Part shown: positions 10,175 through 22,269 of the stretch, in pieces
Layout of the letters: every line of letters starts with the position of its first letter
Position numbering within the stretch: position 1 is the first letter of the stretch
Source of the DNA: Calliphora vicina
Lineage: Eukaryota > Arthropoda > Insecta > Diptera > Calliphoridae
Assembly (NCBI RefSeq): GCF_958450345.1
Contig: NC_088783.1
Coordinates: 58,380,395-58,444,394 of the forward strand
Direction: 5' to 3'
Length of the DNA: 64,000 bases
Notes under the pieces: model-generated
Told to the model about the DNA's origin: nothing
The model's input: the letters and a program-made list of their open reading frames with translations, nothing else
Databases searched by the model: none
Made by a program: the position numbers and the translations under genes

Positions 10175-11815
10175 TTTTTGTTAGAAATATATGTATATCT
10201 TTTAAACAGAGAAAGATTTCTGAAAATCGTTTAGAAAATGGCTGAGTTACGGTAGTTTAAAGTTAGCATCATAGAGAAAAACACATAGAGCGGAAATTAG
10301 AAAAAAACTCAAACAAAATAATCACATGTACGAAGGTTGTTTTGGTTTTAACATACATTTTCTCACCACTTAGGTTTTTGACAACTGAGTTAGGCTTTGA
10401 CAGCAGAGTTTCCAATCTATATGTATTTATCTATGGTTAGATAATTACATCCAATTAAAGCAAAAATTTGCATAACTTATTAATTTTTGAATTGATTTTT
10501 ATTTACTTCGATGGTTTGCTACTTTGGTATGCTTTTCTACTGAAACAATTAAAGGTTGATGACAGTAAATCTGCCATTTTCCAACCGAGTTTTCAATAGG
10601 TAAAACATGTAAAACAAAAGCAACAGTTTTAAAATCAATATCAAACCAACAATAATTAGGAGTTTTTAAAGTTGTAGCTTTGAGAATATCGTTATTTCAC
10701 TACGTTTGTTGATAAAAAAGGTACTAATCGAAGTGATTCAGAAAAACTATAAGTATTTCCGAACTCTATGGTATCCAATACAACATAATTACTATATAAA
10801 AACGTGGTGTAGCATGAATATTATAATATATTCTGGTAATTTAAATTTAAAGTTGTGATCTGAGATACATAATGGTCTGGGGCTATGAATATTTCCAACA
10901 CATTTGTTAAAAAGATAGATCGCACATGTAATTATTTGAGTTCGTAGAACCATTTAGTTTCGGATCAATACTGATTCCATAGATTAAAACGAGTACAAGG
11001 AGGCATTGACGAAAAGTCATTTAAATATATGCAGTATTTTGTTTAAATAACTTATATGTATTTGAAAGCGAGGTATTAATTTCTGTAGTGTAACTAATAA
11101 TCGTTGTCTGCCTAACATTAATTCTAAATGTTTTTGACATTTTGTTTCTATATTGTGCAGCCTCTATTACACCATAAAATTTGTTTTGTTTCTGTTATTT
11201 TTTCTCTTTTTTTTTCATTTTGCCACTCTTTTTTTATAACGTATAAAATGTAATTTAATTTCACCATTTTATTGTGGCTATTCTTACTTTGTATAAAAAT
11301 GCATGTAACTAGTACGTTAGAATTTTGCGTAAAATTGGAGTAGTAGAGTAAGGAGTCATTTTGTATTTTTGTTACACCGTTATAATAACTGTCATCATCA
11401 TTTTGTAGTCTATGGTCAACCAACATCTGTCTGGGTTTTTTTTTTTATTCTTAGTTTAATTTTTAACAGACTCTTATTTGGTATGAAGGGATTTTATTCT
11501 CAGTTTACTGTGATTTTTTTTCCTAACACCAGTCTGTACTTGTCCTTGTGTAAAAAATGAGTAGAAGAAGAAAAAAAACTATGAATCGTGTTTGGTATTT
11601 GTGTTTTCTTGTAAATGAAATTAATTATGACGAGGGTTTATAAATTAACCTTGACTCATTTATTAATTTTTTCCAGGACAAAAAATGTGAGGGATGATGG
11701 CATTTTGCGACGTGTTGATGGAGAGACAGGAATATAAGTTTTCTTTAGTTAGAAATTTTTAAAAATCAAAAGCTGTATTGGAAAATAAAGATATTCTAAT
11801 GGTTTCCCAAAGTAC
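10175..11815. other. AT-rich stretch without genes
   Basis: No conserved protein motif, tandem array or terminal repeats were seen. The overlapping ORFs near 11148-11560 are T/A-rich and lack family features, and I do not support them as genes. Confidence 0.45.
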
Positions 11816-11817
11816 TC

Positions 11818-13340
11818 CTTCTAGTTCAGTTCTAGTTCAGTTCTAGCTCAGTTCTAGTTCAGTTCTAGTTCAGTTCTAGTTCAGTTCTAGTTCAGTTCTA
11901 GTTCAGGTTCTAGTTCAGGTTCTAGTTCAGTTCTAGTTCAGTTCTAGTTCAGTTCTAGTTCAGTTCTAGTTCAGTTCTAGTTCAGTTCTAGTTCAGTTCT
12001 AGTTCAGTTCTAGTTCAGTTCTAGTTCAGTTCTAGTTCAGTTCTAGTTCAGTTCTAGTTCAGTTCTAGTTCAGTTCTAGTTCAGTTCTAGTTCAGTTCTA
12101 GTTCAGTTCTAGTTCAGTTCTAGTTCAGTTCTAGTTCAGTTCTAGTTCAGTTCTAGTTCAGTTCTAGTTCAGTTCTAGTTCAGTTCTAGTTCAGTTCTAG
12201 TTCAGTTCTAGTTCAGTTCTAGTTCAGTTCTAGTTCAGTTCTAGTTCAGTTCTAGTTCAGTTCTAGTTCAGTTCTAGTTCAGTTCTAGTTCAGTTCTAGT
12301 TCAGTTCTAGTTCAGTTCTAGTTCAGTTCTAGTTCAGTTCTAGTTCAGTTCTAGTTCAGTTCTAGTTCAGTTCTAGTTCAGTTCTAGTTCAGTTCTAGTT
12401 CAGTTCTAGTTCAGTTCTAGTTCAGTTCTAGTTCAGTTCTAGTTCAGTTCTAGTTCAGTTCTAGTTCAGTTCTAGTTCAGTTCTAGTTCAGTTCTAGTTC
12501 AGTTCTAGTTCAGTTCTAGTTCAGTTCTAGTTCAGTTCTAGTTCAGTTCTAGTTCAGTTCTAGTTCAGTTCTAGTTCAGTTCTAGTTCAGTTCTAGTTCA
12601 GTTCTAGTTCAGTTCTAGTTCAGTTCTAGTTCAGTTCTAGTTCAGTTCTAGTTCAGTTCTAGTTCAGTTCTAGTTCAGTTCTAGTTCAGTTCTAGTTCAG
12701 TTCTAGTTCAGTTCTAGTTCAGTTCTAGTTCAGTTCTAGTTCAGTTCTAGTTCAGTTCTAGTTCAGTTCTAGTTCAGTTCTAGTTCAGTTCTAGTTCAGT
12801 TCTAGTTCAGTTCTAGTTCAGTTCTAGTTCAGTTCTAGTTCAGTTCTAGTTCAGTTCTAGTTCAGTTCTAGTTCAGTTCTAGTTCAGTTCTAGTTCAGTT
12901 CTAGTTCAGTTCTAGTTCAGTTCTAGTTCAGTTCTAGTTCAGTTCTAGTTCAGTTCTAGTTCAGTTCTAGTTCAGTTCTAGTTCAGTTCTAGTTCAGTTC
13001 TAGTTCAGTTATAGTTCTAGTTCAGGTTCTAGTTCAGGTTCTAGTTCAGTTCTAGTTCAGTTCTGGTTCTAGTTCAGGTTCTAGTTCAGGTTCTAGTTCA
13101 GGTTCTAGTTCAGGTTCTAGTTCAGGTTCTAGTTCAGGTTCTAGTTCAAGTTCTAGTTCAGGTTCTAGTTCAGGTTCTAGTTCTAGTTCAGGTTCTAGTT
13201 CAGGTTCTAGTTCAGGTTCTAGTTCAGGTTCTAGTTCAGGTTCTAGTTCAGGTTCTAGTTCACGTTCTAGTTAAGGTTCTAGTTGATGTTCTATTTCAGG
13301 TTCTAGTTCACGTTCTAGTTCAGGTTCTAGCTCAGGTTCT
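11818..13340. repeat. 11-bp satellite (TTCTAGTTCAG), edge units 12 bp
   Basis: About 105 almost identical head-to-tail copies of TTCTAGTTCAG fill 11818-13010. From ~13010 to 13340 the unit is mostly 12 bp (an extra G: TTCTAGTTCAGG) and more diverged, as expected of an old array edge. A pair of 12-bp units also occurs near 11905-11930. Every unit has a TAG, and no coding is plausible. Near-perfect homogeneity in the core implies recent expansion by slippage or unequal exchange. Confidence 0.97.
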
Positions 13341-13470
13341 ACACTCATAGAAAAATGCATCTTCATATTGATGATGCCCTATCATTAGAATTTTGACATC
13401 AATGTTATGACAAATGACATCAATGAAACAAAAAGACACATCAATATAATGACGAACGTTATCATACAAT
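13341..13470. other. ~130-bp insertion in the satellite edge
   Basis: Unique sequence starting ACACTCATAGAAAAATGC interrupts the satellite. A few satellite units resume at 13474-13500. Inside, four GA(T)CATCAAT-like motifs recur. No clear terminal inverted repeat is seen. It could be a small transposon or non-satellite sequence captured at the array edge. Confidence 0.5.
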
Positions 13471-13505
13471 GAACTATAGTTCAGGTTCTAGTTCAGTTCA
13501 GTTCC

Positions 13506-14775
13506 TACTGAATGATTTTATTTGCATTTAACACACATTTTTGTAATGAAAACATTTTGACCAAATATGTTTGTACTTTATTTGCATTCTTTTCCACAAA
13601 TTCTTTAGTTTTTTATTTTGTATTTCCTTGATGTCTTCTTTAAGTAAATCAAATTACACAGCTCCTTTGAGTCAAGTCTGTAAACACAAAAAACGTAAAT
13701 TGTTAAATTTATGGCAATTTTCTTTTAAACATTAATCAAATTTTATATAAATAAAATGTAAACTCTCTCTAATTTATAGACCACACAATGTTATCATAAA
13801 AATCAGCATCTTTTTGTTGCAGTTTCTAATAGAACAACTACGAAAATAAAAAGAATATCCTTGAAATCCCTGGCAACAAAAAAGAAAGTGATGCACATGT
13901 ATGATTTTAAATATAATAGGGAAAAAAGTGCATGTGCAAGTGTTTTTGAAAGTTTCAAGTCAAATGAAATAGAAAAATATAATTTATACAGCCTCCTAGT
14001 CTAGACATGTTTTAACTAAAACTAGTTACAATAGAAAGATAGATAGATAACTAGCAATTTAATGTATTTTAGGCAAAAACAAAAAAATACAATTTTAAGA
14101 ACAAAAAAAAAATATTGCAAGAATGTTAAAAACATGTGTTGCCATAGAAAATAAAACACTAAATACCCCCAAAAAAATAAAATAAAAAAAATGATAGAAA
14201 ATTTGAGCTAAAATATTGTAGGAAATTTGTGCCCATGGTTGCTTTTCTTTTGTATTCTAGATTATTTTCTAGATTGTGTGTAGAGGTATGTTGTTATTTT
14301 GCCCAAAATAAATTCACTTTCCATACACTTGCCTTTGTATCTCGGCAAAAAAAAAGAAGATGATGATGATGATGGCTACAAAATGAAGCCTTAAATATTT
14401 GAAGTGGAAGAAAATAAGATTTTTCTCTTGATGTTGTTGTGTGTTTTTGAACAAAATTCAATTTTGTGTATTAGAAAACCTAAACAAGAGCTCATTTTTC
14501 TATTTTCTGGGGTTTTTTTATGTTTTCAATGTTACATACACACAATTTTATTTTGGTTTATAATAGACTTTGCTGCTTTTACTCTTGTAGTTCCAGCCAT
14601 ATTTGTGGTTTAAGCTTAAGATATTAAAACTACTTAAAACATGACTAGAAGCACTATGGGTCAATTAGATGGGGTTTCAAAGGAAATTAATTACTGTAAC
14701 TTAGAAAATAAGGGAATGAAATAATAATTAATTAATTTATAGAGGATGTTCTAAAATTCTTGCAAGATTTGAAAA
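13506..14775. other. AT-rich unique stretch without genes
   Basis: It contains a short (GAT)n run near 14360 and A-runs but no conserved coding motif. The 69-codon ORF at 14404-14613 is hydrophobic because it is T-rich, and I do not support it. Confidence 0.45.
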
Positions 14776-14779
14776 TTTT

Positions 14780-17700
14780 CATTAAAATCTAAATTTTTTC
14801 TTGTATGTAAATGGGGAACATTTGGGGATTTTTGAAATTTTTTTGGGAATTTAAAAATTACCAATTTGTTTGGGAATTTAAAAATGTTGTTGTATTTTAC
14901 GAAAAAATCATTTACTAAACGAAAATCTACTAAAAAATATCATTCAAATCTAAATTTTTTGGTTCTTTTGAAATGGGGAAAAATTGGGAATTTAAAATTT
15001 TTTTTTGGGAAACATTGCTCATATATAAATCATTGAAAATTCAGTTTCTGACGTGTTCTAAATTGAAATCTAAAATTTTTGTTTGATTTTAAATGGGGAA
15101 CATTTGGGGATTTTCACAAATTTGTTTGGGAATTTTAAAAAATTTAATATAATATTGTTCATTTAATAAATCTCTGAAAATTATTATTAAAATCTCAAGT
15201 TTTTTCCTGTTTGTAAATGATGAAATTTTGGGGATTTTTAACAATGATTTTGGGAATTTAAAAATTGTGTTTTATTTTAAGATAATCTTGCTTATCCGAT
15301 AATTTTTATAAATTATCATTTAAATATAACATTTTTGGCTGTTTGTAAATGAGGAATATTTGGGGATTTTTAAAATTTTTTTTGGGAATTTAAAAATTTT
15401 GTTGTATATTAAGAAAATATTGTTTATTAAATGAAAATCTACTAAACATATCATTCAAATCTAAGTTTTTTGTATGTTTTTAAATGGGGAAAATTAGGGA
15501 ATTTTTAAATAATTTTTTAGGAATTTAAAAATTGAATTATATTGAAAATATTGTTCACTTGATAAATCATTGAAAATTATCATTGAAATCTAAAATTTTT
15601 GCTTTTTTATAAATGGGGAAAATCTAAGATTTTTGGTTTTTTCGTAAATCTGGGGATTTTCACAAATTTGGTTGGAAATGTAGAAATTGTTTTGAATTTG
15701 TTCATTTAATAAATTTCTGAAAATTATTATTAAAATCTAAAATTTTTCTTGTTTGTAAATGGGGAAATTTTGGGGATTTTTAACAATGTTTTTGGGAATT
15801 TAAAAATTGTGTTTTATTTTAAGATAATACTGTTTATCTAATAATCTTTACAAATTATCATTAAAATAAAACATTTTTGGATGTTTGGATATGGGGACTT
15901 TGGGGATTTTTAATTTTTTTTTTGGGATTTTAAAAATGTATGTTAAGAAAATATTCTTTATTAAATGAAAATCTACTAGAAATATTCAAATCTATGTTTT
16001 TTGTATGTTTTTAAATGGGGAAATTAGGGATTTTTTTTAGGAATTTAAAAATGTTGTTATTTTAAGGAAATATATATCATTGAAAATTATAATTAAAATC
16101 TAACATTTTTGCTTTTTCGTAAATCGGGATCATCTGGGATTTTTATAAATTTGTTTGGGAATTTAAAAAATGTTTTGAATTTTAATAGAATATTGTTCAT
16201 TTAATAAATTTCCGAAAATTATTATTAAAATCTTAAGTTTTTGCCTGTTTATAAATGGGGAAATTTTGGGGATTTTTGTCAATGTTTTTGGGAATTTAAA
16301 AAATTGTGTTTTATTTGAAGATAATTTTGTTTATTTAACAATCTTTACAAATTATCATTAATTTATAAAATTTTTGGTTGTTTTAAAATGGGGAATTTTG
16401 GGGATTTTTACAAGTGTTTTTGGGGATTTAAAAATGTTGCTGTATTTCAAGAAAATATTGTTTATTAAATGAAAATCAACTAAAAATATCACTCAAATCT
16501 AATTCTTTTGGGTAAAATTATGGAATTTTTGAATCTTTTTTGTGAATTTTTGGCAACATATGGATTCCGAGCCAAAAAGAACTGCTCATCTTTTGAGGGC
16601 AAGAACGAATCAAGCAGTCATATATTCTTTTCAAACGTGAAGCGTATCCCAGAGAAAGCGTTTGATCGAAACAAATAGTAGTCGGACGGGTCACGGTCTG
16701 GACTATTTAGTTTGTGAGGCAAAACTTCCCAACCATTTCATTCTAAATACTTTTTAACACTTATTGCAACACTCGCTTCAAACGTATCAGGTTTGTTAGG
16801 TACAGGTTCCCTTCCTGTGATGGTCTGGTGTATATAGTGTTGAATAACTAAGTGAGAATGAATGACAGATATGTACCCTTCAAAATTGTTTACTTAATTA
16901 AATTATCATTAAACTGTAAAATTTATTAATATTTTGAACGGGGAACTTTTGGTGATTTTTTTAAATTTGTTTGGAAATTTCAAAATTGTTTTGTTTTCGT
17001 TTATTAAATGTAAAGCTGCAAAAAATATCATTAAAATCTAAAAATTTTATATTTTTGTAAATGTAGATATTTTGGGGATTTTTATAATTTGGTTTGGGAA
17101 TTTAAAAAATTAGTTATATTTTAAGAAAATTTACTTTATGTAATAAATCTCAGAAAATTATTATTAAATTCTAAAGTTTTTACATGTTTTTAAATGGGGA
17201 AATTTTAGGGATTTTGGGAATTTAAATTTTTATTGTATTTTACAAAAAAAATCTTTATTAAATTAAAATCTACCAAAAATATCAGTAAAATCTAAATTAC
17301 TTTAGCTTTTGTAAATTTGGATATTTTGGGGATTTTTACAATTTCGTTTGGGTATTTAGAAATTATGTTGTATTTGAAGAAAATTTAGTTTGTTTGATAA
17401 ATCTCAGAAAATTATTATTAAATTCAAAATTTTTCATGTTTTTAAATGGGGAAAATTTGGGGATTTTTTAATTTTTTTGGGGGAATTTAAAAATTTTGTA
17501 AAGTTTTAAAAAAAAATTTTTAGTTAATAATTCTCGGAAAATTATCATTAAACTTTATAATTTTTTAATTTTTTTAATGGGGAACTTTGGGGAATTTTTA
17601 AAAATTATTTTGGGAATTTAAAAATTCTGTTGTATTTTAAGAAAATTTAGTTTATTAAATGTAAATCTACCAAAAATATCTTTAAAATCTAAAATTTTTG

Positions 17701-17900
17701 AATTTTTGTAAATGTGGACATTTTGGGGATTTTTAAAATTTTGTTTGGGAATTTAAAAATTGTATTGTATTTTAAGAAAATTTAGTTTATTTACTAAATC
17801 TCAGAAAATTATCATTAAATTCTAAATTTTTTTGTTGAATTTTACAAAAATATTTTGAGATTTTTTAAATTTTCCTAAATTTTGGCAAAAGCTTTTTATT
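14780..17900. repeat. AT-rich satellite, ~135-bp period, diverged
   Basis: More than twenty diverged units each contain the block AAATGGGGAA-TTTGGGGATTTTT, then TTTTGGGAATTTAAAAATT, then TTTTAAGAAAATATTGTTTA, then ATCATTAAAATCTAAA. Spacing between GGGGATTTTT blocks is about 125-150 bp. The array is interrupted at about 16540-16900 by an insertion that includes a mariner fragment. Units differ markedly, so this is an older array than the 11-bp one. Confidence 0.88.
16551..16800 (-). pseudogene. mariner transposase C-terminal fragment inside the satellite
   Basis: Read on the minus strand, it gives VKKYLE, a spoiled codon, NGWEVLPHKLNSPDRDPSDY, then YLFRSNAFSG and LDSFLPSKDEQFF. This is the region around the third catalytic Asp of DD34D mariners (SD in PSDYYLFRS). 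There are frameshifts and a stop. Both ends are truncated, so it is a fragment rather than a whole insertion. It is the same family as 1420-1571 and 40305-42400. Confidence 0.75.
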
Positions 17901-17904
17901 AAAT

Positions 17905-19340
17905 GTTACAATTATAGAGAACATTTTCCCCACTGTGCAAACAATTGACTAGTTTAGCAATTGAAAAAGAATGGCAGCATAACAATACTCTTAAATACAT
18001 TGCTGCTGATGCTGCAATAGCAACTAAAATTCTTTATTGGTCAGGCTTTCAAAAAAGAAATATATGAACAAACAACAAAAAAAAAAATAATTTCAAACTT
18101 TGAAGTTTGAATTTCTTTTACAAAAAAACTAACAACGTCTCTCATACTTATACAACATAACCAAGGCATTAATAATGGTGCCACTACTACTTCTTCTTAG
18201 AACCCCCCCTCGCTCCTCTTTAAAAAAAAGAAGAAAAACTTTATCCTTTTTAGCCATGACCAGTAGTAGTAGCAGTAAAACAACCAGCACAATCTACTTT
18301 TAGTCTTATTTAATCTACATACACAACAGCAGCAGCAGCAGCAGCAGCATTAACTTACAATCATACATGTTTGAACATGAGACTCCTATAAATGTACAGA
18401 TGAATGGTTGGATGGATTGGTTAAATGTTCTAGAAAAATAGTATTTTGGCTAAAAGTCAAATATTACAAATGAATTTGTTAAAGAACCAAAAAAAAAACA
18501 ACTTTGTGTTTATTTCATTTTGGTTTTAAAATGTATAATTTTGTTTAAAAATGGTTATAAATATTTATTTTTAGTTTTTAAATGTTTCTTAAGCCGTTAT
18601 TTCATGTACTCACTTTGAGCTTATTTTATTTATTATGTATTGTTTTTTTGCCATAAGTTTCTTTAACCACAAAGTTTTATAATACAAGTTTTTTTTGTTT
18701 GTTCATTTGTTGGGTCCATGTTGCCTTTTTTTTTATTATTATTGTAGTCGTAGTTAGATTTACAAGTCAAGTTGTAGTTTTTTTTGTAGTTTATTTATTT
18801 GTTGTTATTCTTTTTGTTTTTCGATCTGAACATGCTGGAAAATGGCAAAAATCTTTATAGGAATTATTTGCAAAAAGAGACTGAAAAAAAACCGAAAAAC
18901 ATTTATAATGTATTTTGTTGATTATGATGTGGATTCGTAATATCAATTTTTGTTGTAAGTTTGTTGTTTGCGTTTGATGTTTTCGATGAGGTGACCAACA
19001 AATGTCATTTGATATTATTTAAATGTAAAAAGAAAGAGCTTAGGAAAACACTTAGCTTGTATTTAGTAAATCTTCATTAAATTCTTAATTTTATAAAAAG
19101 TATTTCAAAAACTGTCTTGGAAATATTTTCCGGCTCAGGTTAGAGTCTCACTGTTTCAACCGTTGCAACGGGTTTATCCTTCTAAGGAAGCATTTTATAA
19201 TTCTGAAAATTCGACATGGGGCCTTCGATATTTCACGGGAAGTGCATGACTACCAATTTATAGACTACGTTTACTATGCACTTCACAATTAAGACCAGGG
19301 ATTCCCAAAGCTAAAACTGCAGTTGTGGTGGTAAGCAAGA
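17905..19340. other. unique AT-rich stretch with CAG microsatellite
   Basis: It contains (CAG)n near 18325-18350, CAACAAC-rich patches and T-runs, as in dipteran introns or UTRs. A 20-bp palindrome TTCAAACTTTGAAGTTTGAA lies near 18090. No supported gene. Confidence 0.45.
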
Positions 19341-19373
19341 GAGAAATGCACCTAAGGAAAAGACAATAAGAAT

Positions 19374-19585
19374 ATGTATTGTGCTATGAAATGGATATCA
19401 AATGGATGTGAGTCCTGGAACTCTATTGCAAGCGACTTACAATCCCCACAAGTATTTATTAACCGCTGCTTGCGAATATTTTGGCCGAACGTAGTTTCCA
19501 ACAGAGACCTCTGGAAAAGAGCAGGCGAAACACAAATACACATAGAAATTGCAAATAGGAAATGGAGATGAGTTGGAAATATTTT
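19374..19585 (+). pseudogene. C-terminal fragment of an RTE-like LINE
   Basis: The 65-codon ORF reads QVFINRCLRIFWPNVVSNRD then LWKRAGETQIHIEIANRKWR. This is the conserved post-reverse-transcriptase segment of widespread endonuclease/RT LINEs (VFINRCLR-I--I-WP--ISN-DLW pattern). A stop follows, where RWVG is normally read as RWIGH. The rest of the element is missing here. A reverse transcriptase scrap with RTE-like features lies downstream at 20500-20720, in the wrong order for a single element. RTE-like is my best assignment. Confidence 0.65.
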
Positions 19586-19595
19586 AGGAAGACAA

Positions 19596-20410
19596 AATTA
19601 GGACACAAAATCCCTCGAAGAACTCTAAAATTTTCAAAGTGAAATTTGAAAAATGTTTCAAAATTTTCACAAATACAATTCAGCATTCTCCCTTATATGT
19701 GTAGATAGCCTAGTCCCTTCCCTCCATTTTCCATATAGTGGGAATCCATGCGATGGCATAGTTTGGAGATATTTCACAAAATCCCTCAAAGAACTATAAA
19801 ATTTTCAAAGTGAAATTTCAAAATTTGTTTAAAATTTTCACAAATACAATTCATTATTCTCCCTTATATGTATTTCAAAAATGTTTCAAAATTTTCACAA
19901 ATACAATTCAGCATTCTCCCTTATATGTGTAGATAGCCTAGTCTCTTGCCTCCATTTTCCATATAGTTGGAATTCATGCGATGGAATAGTTTGGCCATAT
20001 TTCACAAAATCCCTCAAAGAAGTCTAAAATTTTCGAAGTGAAATTTAAAAAATTGTTCAAAATTTTCACAAAAATAATTCAGCATTTTCCTTTATATGTG
20101 TAGATAGCCTAGTCCCTTGCCTCCATTTTCCATATAGTGGGATTCCATGCAATGGAATAATTTGGTCATATTTCACAAAATCCTTCAAAGAACTCTAAAA
20201 TTTTCAAAGTTAAAATTCAAAAAATTTTTAAAATTTTCAAAAATACAATTCAGCATTCTCACTTACATATATGTACAGATAGCATAGTCCCTTGCCTCCA
20301 TTTTTCATATAGTAGGATTCCATGCGATGGAATAGTTTGGCCATATTTCACAAAATCCCTCAAAGAACTTATAAATTTTCAAAATGGAATTTCAAATTTT
20401 CACAAATACA
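19596..20410. repeat. ~172-bp satellite, about five copies
   Basis: Units contain CACAAAATCCCTCAAAGAAC, TAAAATTTTCAAAGTGAAAT, CACAAATACAATTCAGCATT, TGTGTAGATAGCCTAGTCCC and TCCATTTTCCATATAGTGGG. The AAAGAA-CT-TAAA block recurs near 19618, 19788, 20016, 20187 and 20363. The steps are about 170-176 bp, except the second (228 bp), which holds a ~58-bp internal duplication. The size is close to a nucleosomal repeat. Confidence 0.88.
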
Positions 20411-20499
20411 ATTCAAACAAATTGGTTTTAGTGTCTGATAGCGTGGTCCATTGTCTTCATTTTTTATATGGTCAATATGAGTGACAAAGAAGCATTTGC

Positions 20500-20720
20500 C
20501 CAAATAGCCAAAAAATCCCTATACGAGAAAAACAATTTTAAGGCATGTCTAGAATTCCTGCAAACTTAATGAAATCTCCAAACAATTTAATACTGCAAGA
20601 GATACCAGGGAAGGTGACAGCTTATCATGATACTTACTCAATATACTTATGGATAAAATCTTAATGAAAAAAATCAGAGAACGGGAACATAGTGACATTT
20701 ATCAAATTGCAACGATTGTT
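20500..20720 (+). pseudogene. reverse transcriptase fragment (RTE-like)
   Basis: One frame reads FNTARDTREGDSLS, a stop, then YLLNILMDKIL. This is the G-RQGD-LSP/LFN motif region of LINE reverse transcriptases, with a stop in the motif itself. Surrounding frames are broken. It is probably a relic of the same LINE type as 19374-19585. Confidence 0.5.
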
Positions 20721-21010
20721 TTGGATGGGACTCTTTGGAAGAGTGAGCACAGACACTTCAATAGGAAACCAGTTCGATCACCTATACAAGGAAAAATGCA
20801 AACGGTGAAGATCATGACTCTTTCCTAAAAATCCTTGGATAATCCAACTCGAAGAAACTGAAAACTTTTTAAAAATATATCAATACTAGCAATAGATCCA
20901 TTTTAATAGAAGCCGACTCGAATGGTCAAATGATTTCTACCGACCATAGGAAGCAGTATCTTTTTAGCTCAACAAGAGGAGTTAGATTAGAAAACGGGAA
21001 GTGTAGCGAT

Positions 21011-21333
21011 GTAGTCAGATTTATAGATTTGTTAAACAATGATTAACTGGTAACTCGAGCGTTGATATGACTTCCGGAATGCACACGTATTACAATAATC
21101 TAAAGGGTCTTCCAATAGGGAATTCCGAACTTTGACAGTTAATAGCAGATAACAGTTAATTCGAAGCTTCATCTGTCGAATTAGACTTAGATTTGGGCAA
21201 TAAAACGGACGGTGAATTGGCTATGGTTATTATGTAGTCAGATTTATAGATTTGTTAACCAATGATTAACTGGTAACTCGAGTTGACAGTTAATACCAAT
21301 TGACAGTTGATTCGAAGCTTCATCTGTCGAATT
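21011..21333. repeat. interleaved direct duplications at the 5' end of a mariner
   Basis: GTAGTCAGATTTATAGATTT and about 30 more bases at 21011-21059 recur at 21234-21282. CAGTTAAT...TTCGAAGCTTCATCTGTCG at 21136-21182 recurs at 21287-21333. The two pairs overlap, as in an unequal exchange or replication slip of ~150-220 bp. The second duplicated block belongs to the mariner leader (compare 46620-46680). Confidence 0.7.
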
Positions 21334-22200
21334 GGCTGTCTTTATTCAGTTTGTTTTGCCAAATCAGCATGGACATATATAGCGTTCAACATAGACAACA
21401 ACTAGATAGGTAACTGAGAGCCAAAAACCTAAGTCTGTTGTCAAAAACATAATTCATGAGAATGTATTGCATGTATTTTGTTATTGTATCACCCGTATGT
21501 GTGAAAAGAGATAATTTTTCCATATATATTACTCTCTCCTTCCGTTCTATGTGTTTATTCTATGGCGTTCAACAACAGGTGCAAATGATCAAATTTTACA
21601 ATGAGTACCATTTCCAGATGAATGAATGGGTGTGTCAACAAACAAAATTGATAAAGTTGGGACTATATCAATCCACATGAAATCCAAGAGCGTCCAATGC
21701 ATCCCGAAAAAGCCACTGTTTGGTGTAGATTTTAGGCTGGCGGCGTCATGAGTCCATATTTCATTGAGAACGACGTTGGCCTGGCTATCACCGTCAACGT
21801 CGAGCTCGATGATGAATAACTTCAGGGTGCCTGAATTGGATATATGTACACCAATGACACGTGGTTTCAATAGGACGTGTGCCACATTGATCATTCTGCA
21901 CTAGCGATTTAAGGGCATGGTCATCTCACGTGGAGGTGTTATGAATTGGCCACCGATATCGTGAGATTTGAGCCCGTTTTAATTTTTCTTGTGGAGTAAT
22001 TAAAAATGATATATTTCGGATGCACACCACTCAGCGAAGCAGCGGCGGACATTTGCACGATGTTATATTCCATATATGATGTCATCGTTATGCCTTTTAA
22101 ACGAATAAAAAATGTCGATGATTTCTCACATTCCCTTTATACTGCGGATGACTTGTCTATGCTATTGCTCAAACATGATGTGTTTTCGATTGGTCAATGA
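21103..22200 (+). pseudogene. decayed mariner-family transposon (SDE/HPEK type)
   Basis: The 5' terminus AAGGGTCTTCCAATAGGG follows a TA and matches the terminus at 46597. The transposase survives in several frames: NEYHFQMNEWVCQQTKL (first catalytic Asp now Asn, ~21600), HEIQERPMHPEKATVWCRF, AGGVMSPYFIENDVGLAITV, and an NWPP-S-DL-P-FFLW relic (~21940). In this last piece the third Asp codon is now a stop. The 3' terminal repeat is not seen. Inactive. The same family shell recurs at 43483-45125 and 46597-49972. Confidence 0.75.
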
Positions 22201-22269
22201 TTAATTGATTCTAGAGGGGACAATTAAAGACACAGGGGAAGCATGTTAGGAGAATGGTTTCCATCTGCA

